DNA from: Poriferisodalis sp965204125
GTDB taxonomy: Bacteria > Actinomycetota > Acidimicrobiia > Acidimicrobiales > Poriferisodalaceae
DNA: 64,000 nt
Direction of reading: 5' to 3'
Assembly (NCBI RefSeq): GCF_965204125.1
Contig: NZ_OZ241968.1
Span: forward strand, 806,001-870,000
The position numbers and the translations under genes were made by a program. Of this stretch, positions 7,774-16,138 are shown piece after piece (positions within the stretch are counted from its first letter, which is position 1; the number at the start of each line of letters is the position of its first letter). The notes beneath the pieces were generated by a model. The model was not told the DNA's origin, ran no database searches, and was given only the letters and a program-made list of their open reading frames with translations.

Positions 7774-9267
7774 GTGACGGGGTCGGCAGCGAGCGTCGAG
7801 CCTGCCGTTTCGGGTGATGAGGGCGTGGCGAGACGACGGCTCGCGCTGGCCATGGCCGGTGTGGCGCTGTGGTCGCTGGCATGGGCGCTCATCGCCATCG
7901 ACGCCCGCGCCACCTACGGCGCCCGGGTCAGCGCGGACGAGCCCCAGTACCTCACCACGGCGCTGAGCCTCGGCACCGACTTCGACCTCGACATCTCCGA
8001 CGAGCTGCGCGAGCGGAGCTTCCTGCCGTATCACGAGATCGATCTCGACCCCCAGACCAGGCCGCTCAACGAGGACGGGCAGCGGCTCAGCCCGCACGAC
8101 CCGCTGCTGCCACTGCTGCTGGCTGCACCCATGCGCGCCGGCGGCTGGGCCGCGGCCAAGGCGACGCTGGCGGTGTTCGCTGCGCTCACGGCCGCCGCCG
8201 CGCTGTGGCTGGCGGTGCGCCGGCTGGGAGTGCGGCTTGGCATCGCCGCCCGTGTCGTGGCGGCGTTCTTCGCGACGCCGCCGCTGGTGGCCTACGGCTC
8301 GCAGGTGTACCCCGAGATGCCGGCGGCGCTGTGCGTCACGCTGGGCTTGGCTGCCGTGTGCGGCCCGCTCGGCCGCCCTGCCCGGATGCTGGCAGCCGTG
8401 ATGGTGGTAGCGCTGCCGTGGCTGTCGGTGAAGTACGTGCCGCTCGCAGCGGTGCTCGCGCTGGTGGTGGTGGTGCGGACGTGGCCAAACCGGCGGCGAA
8501 CGCTGCTGGCCGAGGCGGTGTTCTATGTCATCGCCGGGGCCGTGTACCTCTGGCTGCACCAGGCGATCTACGGCGGATGGACCGTGTACGCGGCCGGTGA
8601 CCATTTCGTCAGCAGCGAATTCTCCGTGGTCGGCCGCCGTCCCGACTACCTGGGCCGCACCCGGCGGCTGGTGGGCTTGCTCGTAGACCGCGAGTTCGGG
8701 TTGGCCGCGTGGATGCCCGCGTATCTGCTCCTGCCCGGTGCGATGGCGGTGCTGGCCCGTGTCCGGCCGTCGAAGTGGTGGGCGATCGGCGCAACGGTTG
8801 CGGTTGGCTACGGCGTGGCCACCTGGGTTGCGTTCACCATGCACGGGTGGTGGTGGCCCGGCCGCCAGCTCGTGGTGATCCTGCCGGCCGCGGTCGCCGT
8901 CATCGCGCTGGCCGCCGAGCGCATCGCTGCATTGCGCTGGGTGGTGCTCGGGAGCTGGATCGTCGGAGCGTTCGGCTGGGTGTGGCTGGCGATCGAGGCC
9001 TCGACCGGTCGCCGCACGCTCATCGTCGACTTCGCCGAGACGTCGAACCCTTGGTACCAGGCGTGGTCGACGCTGCTTCCCGACTACCAGTCCTTCGGCG
9101 GGCTGGGATCAGTAGTGCTTCACTGGCTGTGGGCCATCGCGCTTATCGCCATCGCGGCAACGGCGTGGCGCTGTTGCAGACGTCCGGGTCCAACGTCTCA
9201 CACCCCAGCGGGCACGAGCTCTGCGGAGCGCTGCGCCGACGACATCGATGCGAGCCGGATCCCCTGA
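7774..9267 (+). CDS. ArnT/PMT-like multi-pass membrane protein
   Basis: A 497-residue protein with roughly ten hydrophobic segments. The first loop after the first membrane span is acidic (VSADEPQYLTTALSL) and resembles the DE-containing loop of GT-C glycosyltransferases that use lipid-linked sugars. No closer family can be named. It begins with GTG just after the iron permease gene, so it is likely cotranscribed. Its last 70 bases overlap the 3' end of the convergent epimerase gene. A cell-envelope sugar-transfer role fits the neighbours but is inference. Confidence 0.6.
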   Translation: MTGSAASVEPAVSGDEGVARRRLALAMAGVALWSLAWALIAIDARATYGARVSADEPQYLTTALSLGTDFDLDISDELRERSFLPYHEIDLDPQTRPLNEDGQRLSPHDPLLPLLLAAPMRAGGWAAAKATLAVFAALTAAAALWLAVRRLGVRLGIAARVVAAFFATPPLVAYGSQVYPEMPAALCVTLGLAAVCGPLGRPARMLAAVMVVALPWLSVKYVPLAAVLALVVVVRTWPNRRRTLLAEAVFYVIAGAVYLWLHQAIYGGWTVYAAGDHFVSSEFSVVGRRPDYLGRTRRLVGLLVDREFGLAAWMPAYLLLPGAMAVLARVRPSKWWAIGATVAVGYGVATWVAFTMHGWWWPGRQLVVILPAAVAVIALAAERIAALRWVVLGSWIVGAFGWVWLAIEASTGRRTLIVDFAETSNPWYQAWSTLLPDYQSFGGLGSVVLHWLWAIALIAIAATAWRCCRRPGPTSHTPAGTSSAERCADDIDASRIP

Positions 9268-10211
9268 TGCCACACCCACTGGGCGCAGAGCGCGTGCCGC
9301 AGGCCGGTGCGGGGCTGCCAGCCCAGGATCGCCCGGGCCTCGTCGTTCGCAGCCACGGTGGTCCACGGCTCGCCGGCAGGTGCGGGCTCCGGTCGCACCC
9401 GCACAGGAGCCCCGGCGATCCGCCCCACCACCTCGATGACCTCGTTGAGCGACACGACACAGCCGCCGCCGATGTCGAACGTGCGGTTGCGGGCCTCGGA
9501 GACAGCGCCGGCCAGCACGGTGGCATCCACCGCGTCGCCGACAAAGGTGAATTCCCGCGACTGCCGGCCGCTGCCGCGCCGCCCGAACGACGGGCCGCAC
9601 CGGCGTGTGGCCTCGAACAGCCGGTGCATCGCCATGTCTGGCCGCTGCCGCGGGCCGAACACGGTGAAGTAGCGCAGCGTCACGATGTCGAGCCCGCGGT
9701 GGCGGTACACGTCGGCCAGGTCTTCGCAGGCCGCCTTGGACACGCCGTAGGGGCTGAGCGGTGCTTTGCTGCGGGAGCCGCCCGCCGCAGCGGTGTTGCC
9801 GTAGATCGACGAGCTGGATGCCAGCACGACGCGGTCGACGCCGGCGCTGATGGCGGCGTCGAGCACCTTGCCGGTCACCGTCACGTTCATCTCGATGGTG
9901 CGGGTCAGACCGGCACCCCACGAGTGCTGGACTCCCGGCCGGGCTGCGAGGTGGTAGACGGTGCTCGCGCCGTCGAACAGCTCTCGCAGGTCTGCCGTGC
10001 GAAGATCCTTGACTTCGAGCCGGAACCCCGGATCAGCGCAGGCGGTCTCGATGTTGCGAGCCCGGTGGGCGGGGCTGTACCACGGGTCGAAGGAATCGAT
10101 GCCGACGACGCTGTGGCCGGTGCCGAGCAACGCGTCGACAAGGTGTGAGCCGATGAAGCCTGCCGCCCCGGTGACCACGTCAGTGCATTCAGCGCGCTCA
10201 ATAACTGACAT
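9198..10211 (-). CDS. NAD-dependent nucleotide-sugar epimerase/dehydratase
   Basis: An extended SDR of about 337 residues. It shows TGAAGFIGSH for NAD binding, SSSSIYG and a YGVSK catalytic motif, then the sugar-binding region TVFGPRQRPDMA typical of UDP-glucuronate or UDP-glucose 4-epimerases. The start is placed at the ATG at 10211 because TAAAGT lies exactly seven bases upstream; an ATG at 10232 is the alternative. It supplies activated sugars for the neighbouring glycosyltransferases. The specific sugar is not determinable. The 3' end overlaps the convergent membrane protein gene by 70 bases. Confidence 0.8.
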   Translation of the reverse strand: MSVIERAECTDVVTGAAGFIGSHLVDALLGTGHSVVGIDSFDPWYSPAHRARNIETACADPGFRLEVKDLRTADLRELFDGASTVYHLAARPGVQHSWGAGLTRTIEMNVTVTGKVLDAAISAGVDRVVLASSSSIYGNTAAAGGSRSKAPLSPYGVSKAACEDLADVYRHRGLDIVTLRYFTVFGPRQRPDMAMHRLFEATRRCGPSFGRRGSGRQSREFTFVGDAVDATVLAGAVSEARNRTFDIGGGCVVSLNEVIEVVGRIAGAPVRVRPEPAPAGEPWTTVAANDEARAILGWQPRTGLRHALCAQWVWHQGIRLASMSSAQRSAELVPAGV

Positions 10212-10225
10212 TAGGGTTACTTTAC
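10210..10225 (-). promoter_or_regulatory. Iron-box-like site overlapping the -10 of the epimerase gene
   Basis: ATTAGGGTTACTTTAC matches the two other sites at 3121 and 4910 (AGG-N4-5-CTTTAC/CCTTAC). On the minus strand TAAAGT (10219-10224) is the -10 box of a leaderless start at 10211 and lies inside the site. The third copy is the weakest of the set. Confidence 0.4.
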
Positions 10226-10303
10226 ACAACATGATTTGCGGCTGCTCGCGTTGCCGGGCTCAGCCTGTGCGGCCGGCGGCCACGGGCGCTGCGGGGCGTC
10301 GCC

Positions 10304-11848
10304 ATGGCTGAGATCGTCATCATCGGCGCTGGGCCCGCCGGGCTGTCGGCCGCGCTCGACGTGGTCGAGCCCGGCCATCGCTGCACGGTGATGGAGGCCA
10401 GCGGCGCGGTCGGGGGCATGGCCGGAAGCTTCGAGATCGCAGGCCAGCGGGTCGACTACGGCTCGCATCGCCTCCACTACGCGATCTCCGAGCGCCAGCG
10501 TGCCCGTTTCGAGCGGCTGCTGGGTGACGACCTGCAGATCCGCCCGCGCAATGGGCGCATCCGCTTGCGCGATCGCTGGATCGGATTCCCGCTGCGGACC
10601 TGGGATCTGCTGACGCACGTACCGCCGTCGTTCGGACTGCGAGTCGCTGCCGACATGGTCACGGGCCCGTTCCGGCGCACACCTACGGACCCAACCCGGC
10701 GCACACCGGCGGGCCGACTGCGGCGCACGCCGAGCACGCCGCTCGACGATCCGTCTGACCCGTCGTTCGATGCCGAGGTTCGGGCGCGCCTGGGTCCCAC
10801 AGTGGCCGACGAGTTCTACGGCCCCTACGCGCGCAAGCTCTACGGCGTCGAACCCGTCGAGCTGGATGCCGAGCTGGCCCAGCGGCGGGTGTCCGCATCG
10901 GGTGCCGGTGACGTGCTGCGGCGGGTGGTGCGCGCCGCCCGACCCGCAGGGCGCCAGTTTCTGTACCCCCGCCACGGCTACGGCCAGCTCAGCGAGGCCA
11001 TGGCCGCCGCCGCTGTCGATGCTGGTGTCGACCTGCGCCTCAACACAGCCGCCGCCGGCATCGAGCTGGACGTCGGCGGCGTCGCTGTGCGCCTGCGCCC
11101 GCACGGCCGACAAACCGACGACGACGGCGACTCCCGCCCGGGCACCGCAGCCGAGAACAGCGCGAGGCCGAACCCGGGATCCGATGCGAACGAGACCGTG
11201 CGTGCGGACGCGGTGCTGTCGACGGTGCCTGTTCCGACGCTCGCGTCGATCATGACGCCCGCACCGCCTCCGGAGGTCGTCGATGCGCTGGGGCGATGCC
11301 GCACCCGGGCGATGGTGCTGGCATACCTAGTTGTCGATCGAGATCAGTACACGCCGTACGACGCCCACTACTTCCCAGGACCCGACACCGTGGTCGCGAG
11401 ACTGTCCGAACCGAAGAACTACCGCGACGGCGACGACCCCGCAGGACAGTCAGTGCTGTGCGCGGAGATTCCCTGCTGGTCCCACGACGACATCTGGCAT
11501 ACCGACGACGCGGACATCGCCGAACAGGTCGCCGCGGACCTCGAAGCCAGCGGGCTGCCGGCGCTTTCCCCTTCGGAGACGGCCGTGCGGCGCTTGCCGT
11601 CGGTGTACCCCGTCTTCGAGCGAGCCACGATGGGCGATCGCGCCACCGTGGCCGAGTGGCTGGCCTCGCTGGCGCCCTCCGGCCTGATCTCATTCGGCCG
11701 CCAAGGCCTCGCGGTCATCGACAACCTCCACCACGTCACCGACATGGGCGCCGCCGCAGCGTCGGCGCTCACACCCGACGGCGAGGTCTGCTCAGATGCC
11801 TGGCTGGCCTCGCTCAACCGCTTCGCCAGCCACGTCGTCGAAGACTGA
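10304..11848 (+). CDS. FAD-dependent amine-oxidase-like oxidoreductase
   Basis: A 514-residue flavoprotein. The N-terminus IVIIGAGPAGLSAALDV is the dinucleotide-binding GxGxxG with a downstream Glu (VMEASGAVGG), and YGSHRLHYA is the following conserved strand seen in protoporphyrinogen-oxidase/UDP-galactopyranose-mutase-like proteins. The C-terminal part (GLAVIDNLHHVTDMG) fits the second FAD contact. It lies in a cluster of sugar-nucleotide and glycosyltransferase genes, so a role in envelope sugar modification is more likely than haem synthesis, but the substrate is unknown. A low-complexity Arg/Thr/Pro insertion near residue 125 (RRTPT-like repeats) is unusual. Confidence 0.7.
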   Translation: MAEIVIIGAGPAGLSAALDVVEPGHRCTVMEASGAVGGMAGSFEIAGQRVDYGSHRLHYAISERQRARFERLLGDDLQIRPRNGRIRLRDRWIGFPLRTWDLLTHVPPSFGLRVAADMVTGPFRRTPTDPTRRTPAGRLRRTPSTPLDDPSDPSFDAEVRARLGPTVADEFYGPYARKLYGVEPVELDAELAQRRVSASGAGDVLRRVVRAARPAGRQFLYPRHGYGQLSEAMAAAAVDAGVDLRLNTAAAGIELDVGGVAVRLRPHGRQTDDDGDSRPGTAAENSARPNPGSDANETVRADAVLSTVPVPTLASIMTPAPPPEVVDALGRCRTRAMVLAYLVVDRDQYTPYDAHYFPGPDTVVARLSEPKNYRDGDDPAGQSVLCAEIPCWSHDDIWHTDDADIAEQVAADLEASGLPALSPSETAVRRLPSVYPVFERATMGDRATVAEWLASLAPSGLISFGRQGLAVIDNLHHVTDMGAAAASALTPDGEVCSDAWLASLNRFASHVVED

Positions 11849-11911
11849 TATTCCATCATCCGCGCCGCAGCACGCCGACTGAGTCCGACCTAGACCAGCA
11901 GGCTTCGACGA

Positions 11912-12307
11912 TCAAACGCGCAGGATGTTCACTTGGGTATTCAGCGCAGCCGTCAGTGCTTCGATGTCATCGGCATCAGACGTAGCGACAACCGTGCGCT
12001 CGACAGGTGCGAAATGGGCCGCAGCCACGGCGACTGACGCGTCGACTATGTCGTTGGTGCCGGTTCGGCCGCAGAGACGACCGCTCGCGCGGGCCACTGC
12101 GCCGTCGAGGACCACTTCGTGGCAATGCACTAGGGCACGAGCAAGCTGTGCCTGGCCGCGGCCTCCTCGCCACGCCTGAGCGATGACACCCGTCGGCACT
12201 GCCACGATGTCGCCAGCGTCTGATGCCGCCCGCAGCCTTGCCCACATGGACCGGTCGCCTCGATCCAGCGCGATCAGCGCGCCAGCATCGAGCACCAAGG
12301 CGGTCAA
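11912..12307 (-). CDS. PIN-domain toxin of VapC type (pair 1)
   Basis: A 131-residue PIN-fold ribonuclease candidate. Acidic active-site positions appear in LDAGALIALDRGD near the start, NDIVDASVAVAA in the middle and TSDADD near the end. It contains the segment VIAQAWRGGRGQAQLARAL, also seen in two other toxins of this window. Its start overlaps the stop of the antitoxin gene by four bases (ATGA), the standard order antitoxin then toxin. It probably cleaves RNA when freed from its antitoxin. Confidence 0.8.
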   Translation of the reverse strand: MTALVLDAGALIALDRGDRSMWARLRAASDAGDIVAVPTGVIAQAWRGGRGQAQLARALVHCHEVVLDGAVARASGRLCGRTGTNDIVDASVAVAAAHFAPVERTVVATSDADDIEALTAALNTQVNILRV

Positions 12308-12528
12308 TGGCCCAGCTCTGCTCGCGCTCGGGCCAACTCCTCCTCAGTGAACGCGCCGTGCATCGCTTCCCAATCGGCAACGACGTCACGCAGGCCGCGC
12401 GTTACGAGCCGACGCCGCGCAGCCTCAGCCAGCCATGCCGACATGTTCTGCTCGTCAGCTTCCGCGGCATCACTCACAGCTGCGGCGAGTCCCGCCTCCA
12501 ACGAGATCGTCAGGCGTTCAGTGGCCAT
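12304..12528 (-). CDS. Ribbon-helix-helix antitoxin of VapB type (pair 1)
   Basis: A 74-residue protein. ERLTISLEAGLAAAV forms the beta strand and helix of a ribbon-helix-helix DNA-binding fold, followed by a helix with SAWLAEAARRRL and an acidic C-terminal tail that would wrap the toxin. The ATG at 12528 is preferred over one four codons upstream because TATGAT ends seven bases before it (12536-12541), giving a leaderless start. It likely represses its own promoter together with the toxin. Confidence 0.75.
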   Translation of the reverse strand: MATERLTISLEAGLAAAVSDAAEADEQNMSAWLAEAARRRLVTRGLRDVVADWEAMHGAFTEEELARARAELGH

Positions 12529-12580
12529 GCCGAGAATCATACTTCTTCATAACGTCAGCTCGCTACGAAGTCGGCTACCT

Positions 12581-12605
12581 GGGGCTGTCAGATTCTGACA
12601 GTCCC
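12581..12605. terminator. Stem-loop between EthD gene and toxin-antitoxin pair
   Basis: GGGGCTGTCAG pairs with CTGACAGTCCC around ATT, giving an 11-bp stem with one G-T. It follows the minus-strand EthD gene and precedes the antitoxin promoter, so it probably ends the EthD transcript. Confidence 0.5.
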
Positions 12606-12653
12606 CATGCGGGCGTTCAGCTCAGACGGGCATTTCGGTGCGGGGCGACGAGC

Positions 12654-13427
12654 TCACCTGCGGTCGACCATCACGTGTTCTTTGGCGAGGAACATCACTG
12701 AGCGGCCGAAGTCGATGAAGTTGGCCTCGTCTTCGTAGGCCCGGCGCGAAGCTGCCCGGTTCTCGGGGATCGCGTTGCCCATGGCGCTGCGGTCCATCCA
12801 GACCTCGGCGTGGCCCGTGTAGGGCTCCACCTTCGATCCTCGTGAGCGGTTGACCGCCGAGGTGAAGGAGTGCTCGTCGGCGTGCACCTGCTGGTAGCGC
12901 AGGATGCCCGACGACTGCGCCTGCCGCCGGATGATCGGCCCGTGGTGGGTGCGCCAGTACCACTGGGCCTCGTCGATGCTCAGCGACGGCAGGTGGCGGA
13001 AGCTGAAGTACAGCTTGACCAGGCTCGACCGCTCGGTGGCCACGATGTTCTCCGGCGTCGGATTCACCTGCGGGTACTCGTAGCAGTAGTACGCGGAGGA
13101 GTTCTCGATGTCGGCGAAGTTGAGCTCGTCTTCCACCAGCACCCGGTCGAATTCGCGGCCCTCGTCGGTCTGCATGGCGGCGAGCATCGCCGCACGCGAT
13201 TCCCACCACACCTCGGCAACCCCGTCGTAGGGCTCTTCCATCTCGCCGCGCCGGCCCGGCAGGCGGCTGTGGTCGTCGCTGGTGGTGTGCACCTGCACAT
13301 AGCGCAGGAACTTCGCCGTGGCCGAATGTGATACCACCAGCGGGCCGTGCACGTTCAGCCAGTAGTCCTGCATCTCGGCCCGGGTCATGCCCTTCTTGCG
13401 CCGCAGCAAGAACGTGAGTCGCAGCAT
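12654..13427 (-). CDS. EthD-domain protein, two tandem domains
   Basis: A 257-residue protein built of two ferredoxin-like EthD repeats. The first begins MLRLTFLLRRKKGMTRAEM and contains YWLNVHGPLV; the second contains FRHLPSLSIDEAQWYWRTHH with HGPIIRR. The HGP after a Trp/Tyr-rich helix marks the family, known from ether degradation and polyketide-type cyclisation. The ATG follows a strong AAGGAGG ribosome site. It is divergent from the amidohydrolase gene, and both may serve the same catabolic route. No specific substrate is evident. Confidence 0.8.
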   Translation of the reverse strand: MLRLTFLLRRKKGMTRAEMQDYWLNVHGPLVVSHSATAKFLRYVQVHTTSDDHSRLPGRRGEMEEPYDGVAEVWWESRAAMLAAMQTDEGREFDRVLVEDELNFADIENSSAYYCYEYPQVNPTPENIVATERSSLVKLYFSFRHLPSLSIDEAQWYWRTHHGPIIRRQAQSSGILRYQQVHADEHSFTSAVNRSRGSKVEPYTGHAEVWMDRSAMGNAIPENRAASRRAYEDEANFIDFGRSVMFLAKEHVMVDRR

Positions 13428-13563
13428 GGTCCGCCTCCTTGGGTGCCTGCAGCGAGCTTCGCGCAGATTCGGCTGCAGAGCAGACGGTCAGCCCGGAACT
13501 GCTGCAGGGGTGACTGGTAGTTTCGAATCCGGTGCCAGCAGGCACCGAGAGGGGGCGCAGACC

Positions 13564-14739
13564 ATGCCGATCACCGAGTTCTTTCCCGGGATCAAGATCG
13601 TCGACTCCGACACCCACTGGACCGAGCCGCACGACCTGTGGACCAGCCTTGCGCCCGCCAAGTACCGCGACCTGGTGCCCCAGATCCGTGAGCACGACGG
13701 CAAGCGCAAGTGGGTCGTCAACGGTGACATCCCGATCGCCGGAGACTCCGCGGTGTCGGCGATCCTGCCCGACGGCGAGAAGATGCTCGGGCTGAAGTTC
13801 CTCAAGCACGACATCGAGATGGTGCACGCAGCTTCCTACGACTGCGACGCCCGCCTCGAGCTGATGGACGCCATGGGCGTCAGCCACGGCATCGTGTACC
13901 CCAACGTGGGCGGTTTCGGGAACCAGAACTTCCTCAAGGTGGAGGACCGGGCGCTGCGCATCGCCTGTGTGGAGATCTACAACGACTGGATGGCCGACCT
14001 GCAGGCCCGCTCGGGCGGCCGAATCCTGCCGATGGCGCTGGTGCCGTGGTGGGACATCGACGCCAGCGTGCTCGAGGTGGACCGGGCGCACCGCAACGGC
14101 GCCAAGGGCATCGTGATGTGCTCGAACCCGCACGATTCGGGCATGCCCAACTTCGCCCAGCCCGACTGGCGGCCGTTCTGGGAGATCTGCGAGGCGCTGG
14201 AGATGCCGGTCAACTTCCACATCGGCGCGTCGGAGGGCGACATCGACTGGTCGGGCAAGGTGCCCTATGACACGTGGTCGGGCGATGTGAAGATCTCGCT
14301 CGGCGGGGCGGCGATCTTCCTGGGCCAGCTTCGCTGGATGGTGAACCTGCTGGTGAGCGATGTGCCCGAGCGCTACCCGAACCTCAACTTCGTGTCGGTG
14401 GAGAGCGGCATCGGCTGGATCCCGTTCCTGCTCGACGCGCTCGACTACCAGTGCGGCGAGACAGCGCCCGAGCACCTGGCGCACCTGTCGATGAAGCCGT
14501 CGGAGTACTTCCGGCGGCAGTTCTTCGGCTGCTTCTGGTTCGAGTCCCAGACGCTGGCGCCGGCCATCGACCACATCGGGGCCACCCAGATCATGTTCGA
14601 GACCGACATCCCGCACCCGACGTGCCTGTACCCCCGCAGCGTCGAGCGGGTGCGTGACGCGATCGGCAACCTCGACGCCGCAGTGCAGAAGCGGATCCTG
14701 CAGGACAACGCCGCAGAGCTCTACAAGATCGACGTGTAG
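13564..14739 (+). CDS. Amidohydrolase-2 family metal-dependent hydrolase
   Basis: A 391-residue TIM-barrel hydrolase of the ACMSD/amidohydrolase-2 type. DSDTHWTEPHDLW gives the first metal-binding pair (here D-x-H rather than H-x-H), NFHIGASEGDID a barrel histidine, and FETDIPHPTCLYP the final metal-binding Asp region. The family includes decarboxylases and hydrolases of aromatic breakdown products. The start is the ATG after a GAGAGGGGGC stretch; the longer upstream reading frame has no family resemblance. It forms a divergent pair with the EthD gene. Confidence 0.8.
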   Translation: MPITEFFPGIKIVDSDTHWTEPHDLWTSLAPAKYRDLVPQIREHDGKRKWVVNGDIPIAGDSAVSAILPDGEKMLGLKFLKHDIEMVHAASYDCDARLELMDAMGVSHGIVYPNVGGFGNQNFLKVEDRALRIACVEIYNDWMADLQARSGGRILPMALVPWWDIDASVLEVDRAHRNGAKGIVMCSNPHDSGMPNFAQPDWRPFWEICEALEMPVNFHIGASEGDIDWSGKVPYDTWSGDVKISLGGAAIFLGQLRWMVNLLVSDVPERYPNLNFVSVESGIGWIPFLLDALDYQCGETAPEHLAHLSMKPSEYFRRQFFGCFWFESQTLAPAIDHIGATQIMFETDIPHPTCLYPRSVERVRDAIGNLDAAVQKRILQDNAAELYKIDV

Positions 14740-14788
14740 CTGCGGCGCCGAGCCGTCAGCGAGGCGGGCGTGCAACCCGTGCCCGGCC

Positions 14789-16024
14789 TCAGTTGCGGCG
14801 GGCGTCCTTGTAGGGGATGTCCTTGGCGTCGTCAGGCTCTTTGGGCAGGCCCAGCACCCGCTCGCCGATGATGTTGCGCTGGATCTCGTCGGTGCCGCCG
14901 GCGATCGACATGGCCGGGGTGGACATCAGGATCTCCGACACGATGCCGTCGGCATTGGAGCCGGGGCCGACGAGCATTCCCATCGAGCCGGCGATCATCG
15001 TGTGGGCGGTGTGGCAGGCCCGGGCGGTCACCGACATGTTCAGCTTGGTGAGCGAGCCTTCGGGGCCGGGCGGCTTGCCGGCGGCGCGTGCGGCTCGGGC
15101 ACGCTGGGTGGTCCACGACGAGATGCGGCGCAGCGTCTCCACCCGGGCGATCTGCTGGCGGATCACCGGGTCGCTGACCTGGCCGGTGCGCTGCGCTTCG
15201 GGCACGACGAGGTTGGCTCGACCGGCGCGCTGCGGGTACCACTTGTAGGTGGCGAAGTACTCGTCGCTCTCCTGCTTGGCTCGCTCGACCGTCGGACCGC
15301 CGTCGGCCGGGTAGCGGGGGCGACGTGTGGCCACCGCCGCCCGTTCGTGGGTGAGCGTGGTGAGGCCGATGCGCCAGCCGTCGCCCGGGTTGCCGACCAG
15401 CTCGTTGCCGGGCACCCGGGCATCTTCGAAGAACACCTCGTTGAAGGTGGCGTGGCCGTTCATCTGGCGCAGCGGACGCACCTCCACGCCGGGCTGGTCC
15501 ATCGGGATGAGGAAGTACGAGATGCCCTGGTGCTTGGGCACGTCCCAGTTGGTGCGCGCCATCAGGATGCCGAAGCGGGCCTTGTGGGCACCCGAGTTCC
15601 AGACTTTCTGGCCGTTGACGATCCACTCGTCGCCGTCACGGTCGGCCCGGGTCACCAGCCCCGCCAGGTCGGAGCCGTTGGTGGGCTCGGAGAACAGCTG
15701 GCACCACTTGTGCTCGCCGGTCAGGATCGGCCGCAGGTGCCGCTGCTTCTGGTCGTCGTCGGCGTGGGTGAGCAGCGTCGGCGCCACGAGATACATGCTG
15801 ACGCCCGCCGCCACGCCCACCGCTCCGACAGCGTCGAATTCGCGGGCCACCACTGCATCCATCGACGGCGGCAGGCCCCGCCCGTGCCACTCCGTGGGCC
15901 ACGACGGCGTGCCCCAGCCGGTGTCGGCCAGCAGGTTGCGCCACTCGATCAGCGGCCGCTCGCGGTGCCAGTGCTCGTCCAGCCACGTCCGGGCTTCGTC
16001 GCGAACCTCGTCAACGCTCGCCAT
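14789..16024 (-). CDS. Acyl-CoA dehydrogenase
   Basis: A 411-residue flavoenzyme. CQLFSEPTNGSDLAGL is the FAD/substrate-binding signature of acyl-CoA dehydrogenases, WIVNGQKVWNSGAHKA the beta domain, and GGTDEIQRNIIGERVLGLP the C-terminal motif. The catalytic-base position in FadE-like enzymes cannot be assigned by eye. TACGCT lies six bases before the ATG at 16024 (minus strand), so the message is probably leaderless. It is divergent from an SDR gene. It would oxidise an acyl-CoA in beta-oxidation or sterol side-chain breakdown. Confidence 0.88.
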   Translation of the reverse strand: MASVDEVRDEARTWLDEHWHRERPLIEWRNLLADTGWGTPSWPTEWHGRGLPPSMDAVVAREFDAVGAVGVAAGVSMYLVAPTLLTHADDDQKQRHLRPILTGEHKWCQLFSEPTNGSDLAGLVTRADRDGDEWIVNGQKVWNSGAHKARFGILMARTNWDVPKHQGISYFLIPMDQPGVEVRPLRQMNGHATFNEVFFEDARVPGNELVGNPGDGWRIGLTTLTHERAAVATRRPRYPADGGPTVERAKQESDEYFATYKWYPQRAGRANLVVPEAQRTGQVSDPVIRQQIARVETLRRISSWTTQRARAARAAGKPPGPEGSLTKLNMSVTARACHTAHTMIAGSMGMLVGPGSNADGIVSEILMSTPAMSIAGGTDEIQRNIIGERVLGLPKEPDDAKDIPYKDARRN

Positions 16025-16138
16025 GCGCGCAGCGTAGAACCACCGCGCAGCCGCCGCCCAAACGCCACCACCGCCCAACCCAGCAGCCGCCGCTCGCCAA
16101 CGCAGCATCCGTCGAAGGCCCGGGGTTACGTTGAGCCG

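Noticed and set aside
12622..14775. 717-codon minus-strand frame across the EthD and amidohydrolase genes
   Set aside because: A typical high-GC shadow rich in His, Arg and Gln; both underlying genes are recognisable families.
14654..16138. Long upstream extension of the SDR frame opposite the acyl-CoA dehydrogenase gene
   Set aside because: The dehydrogenase is well supported and the SDR has a leaderless start at 16139.
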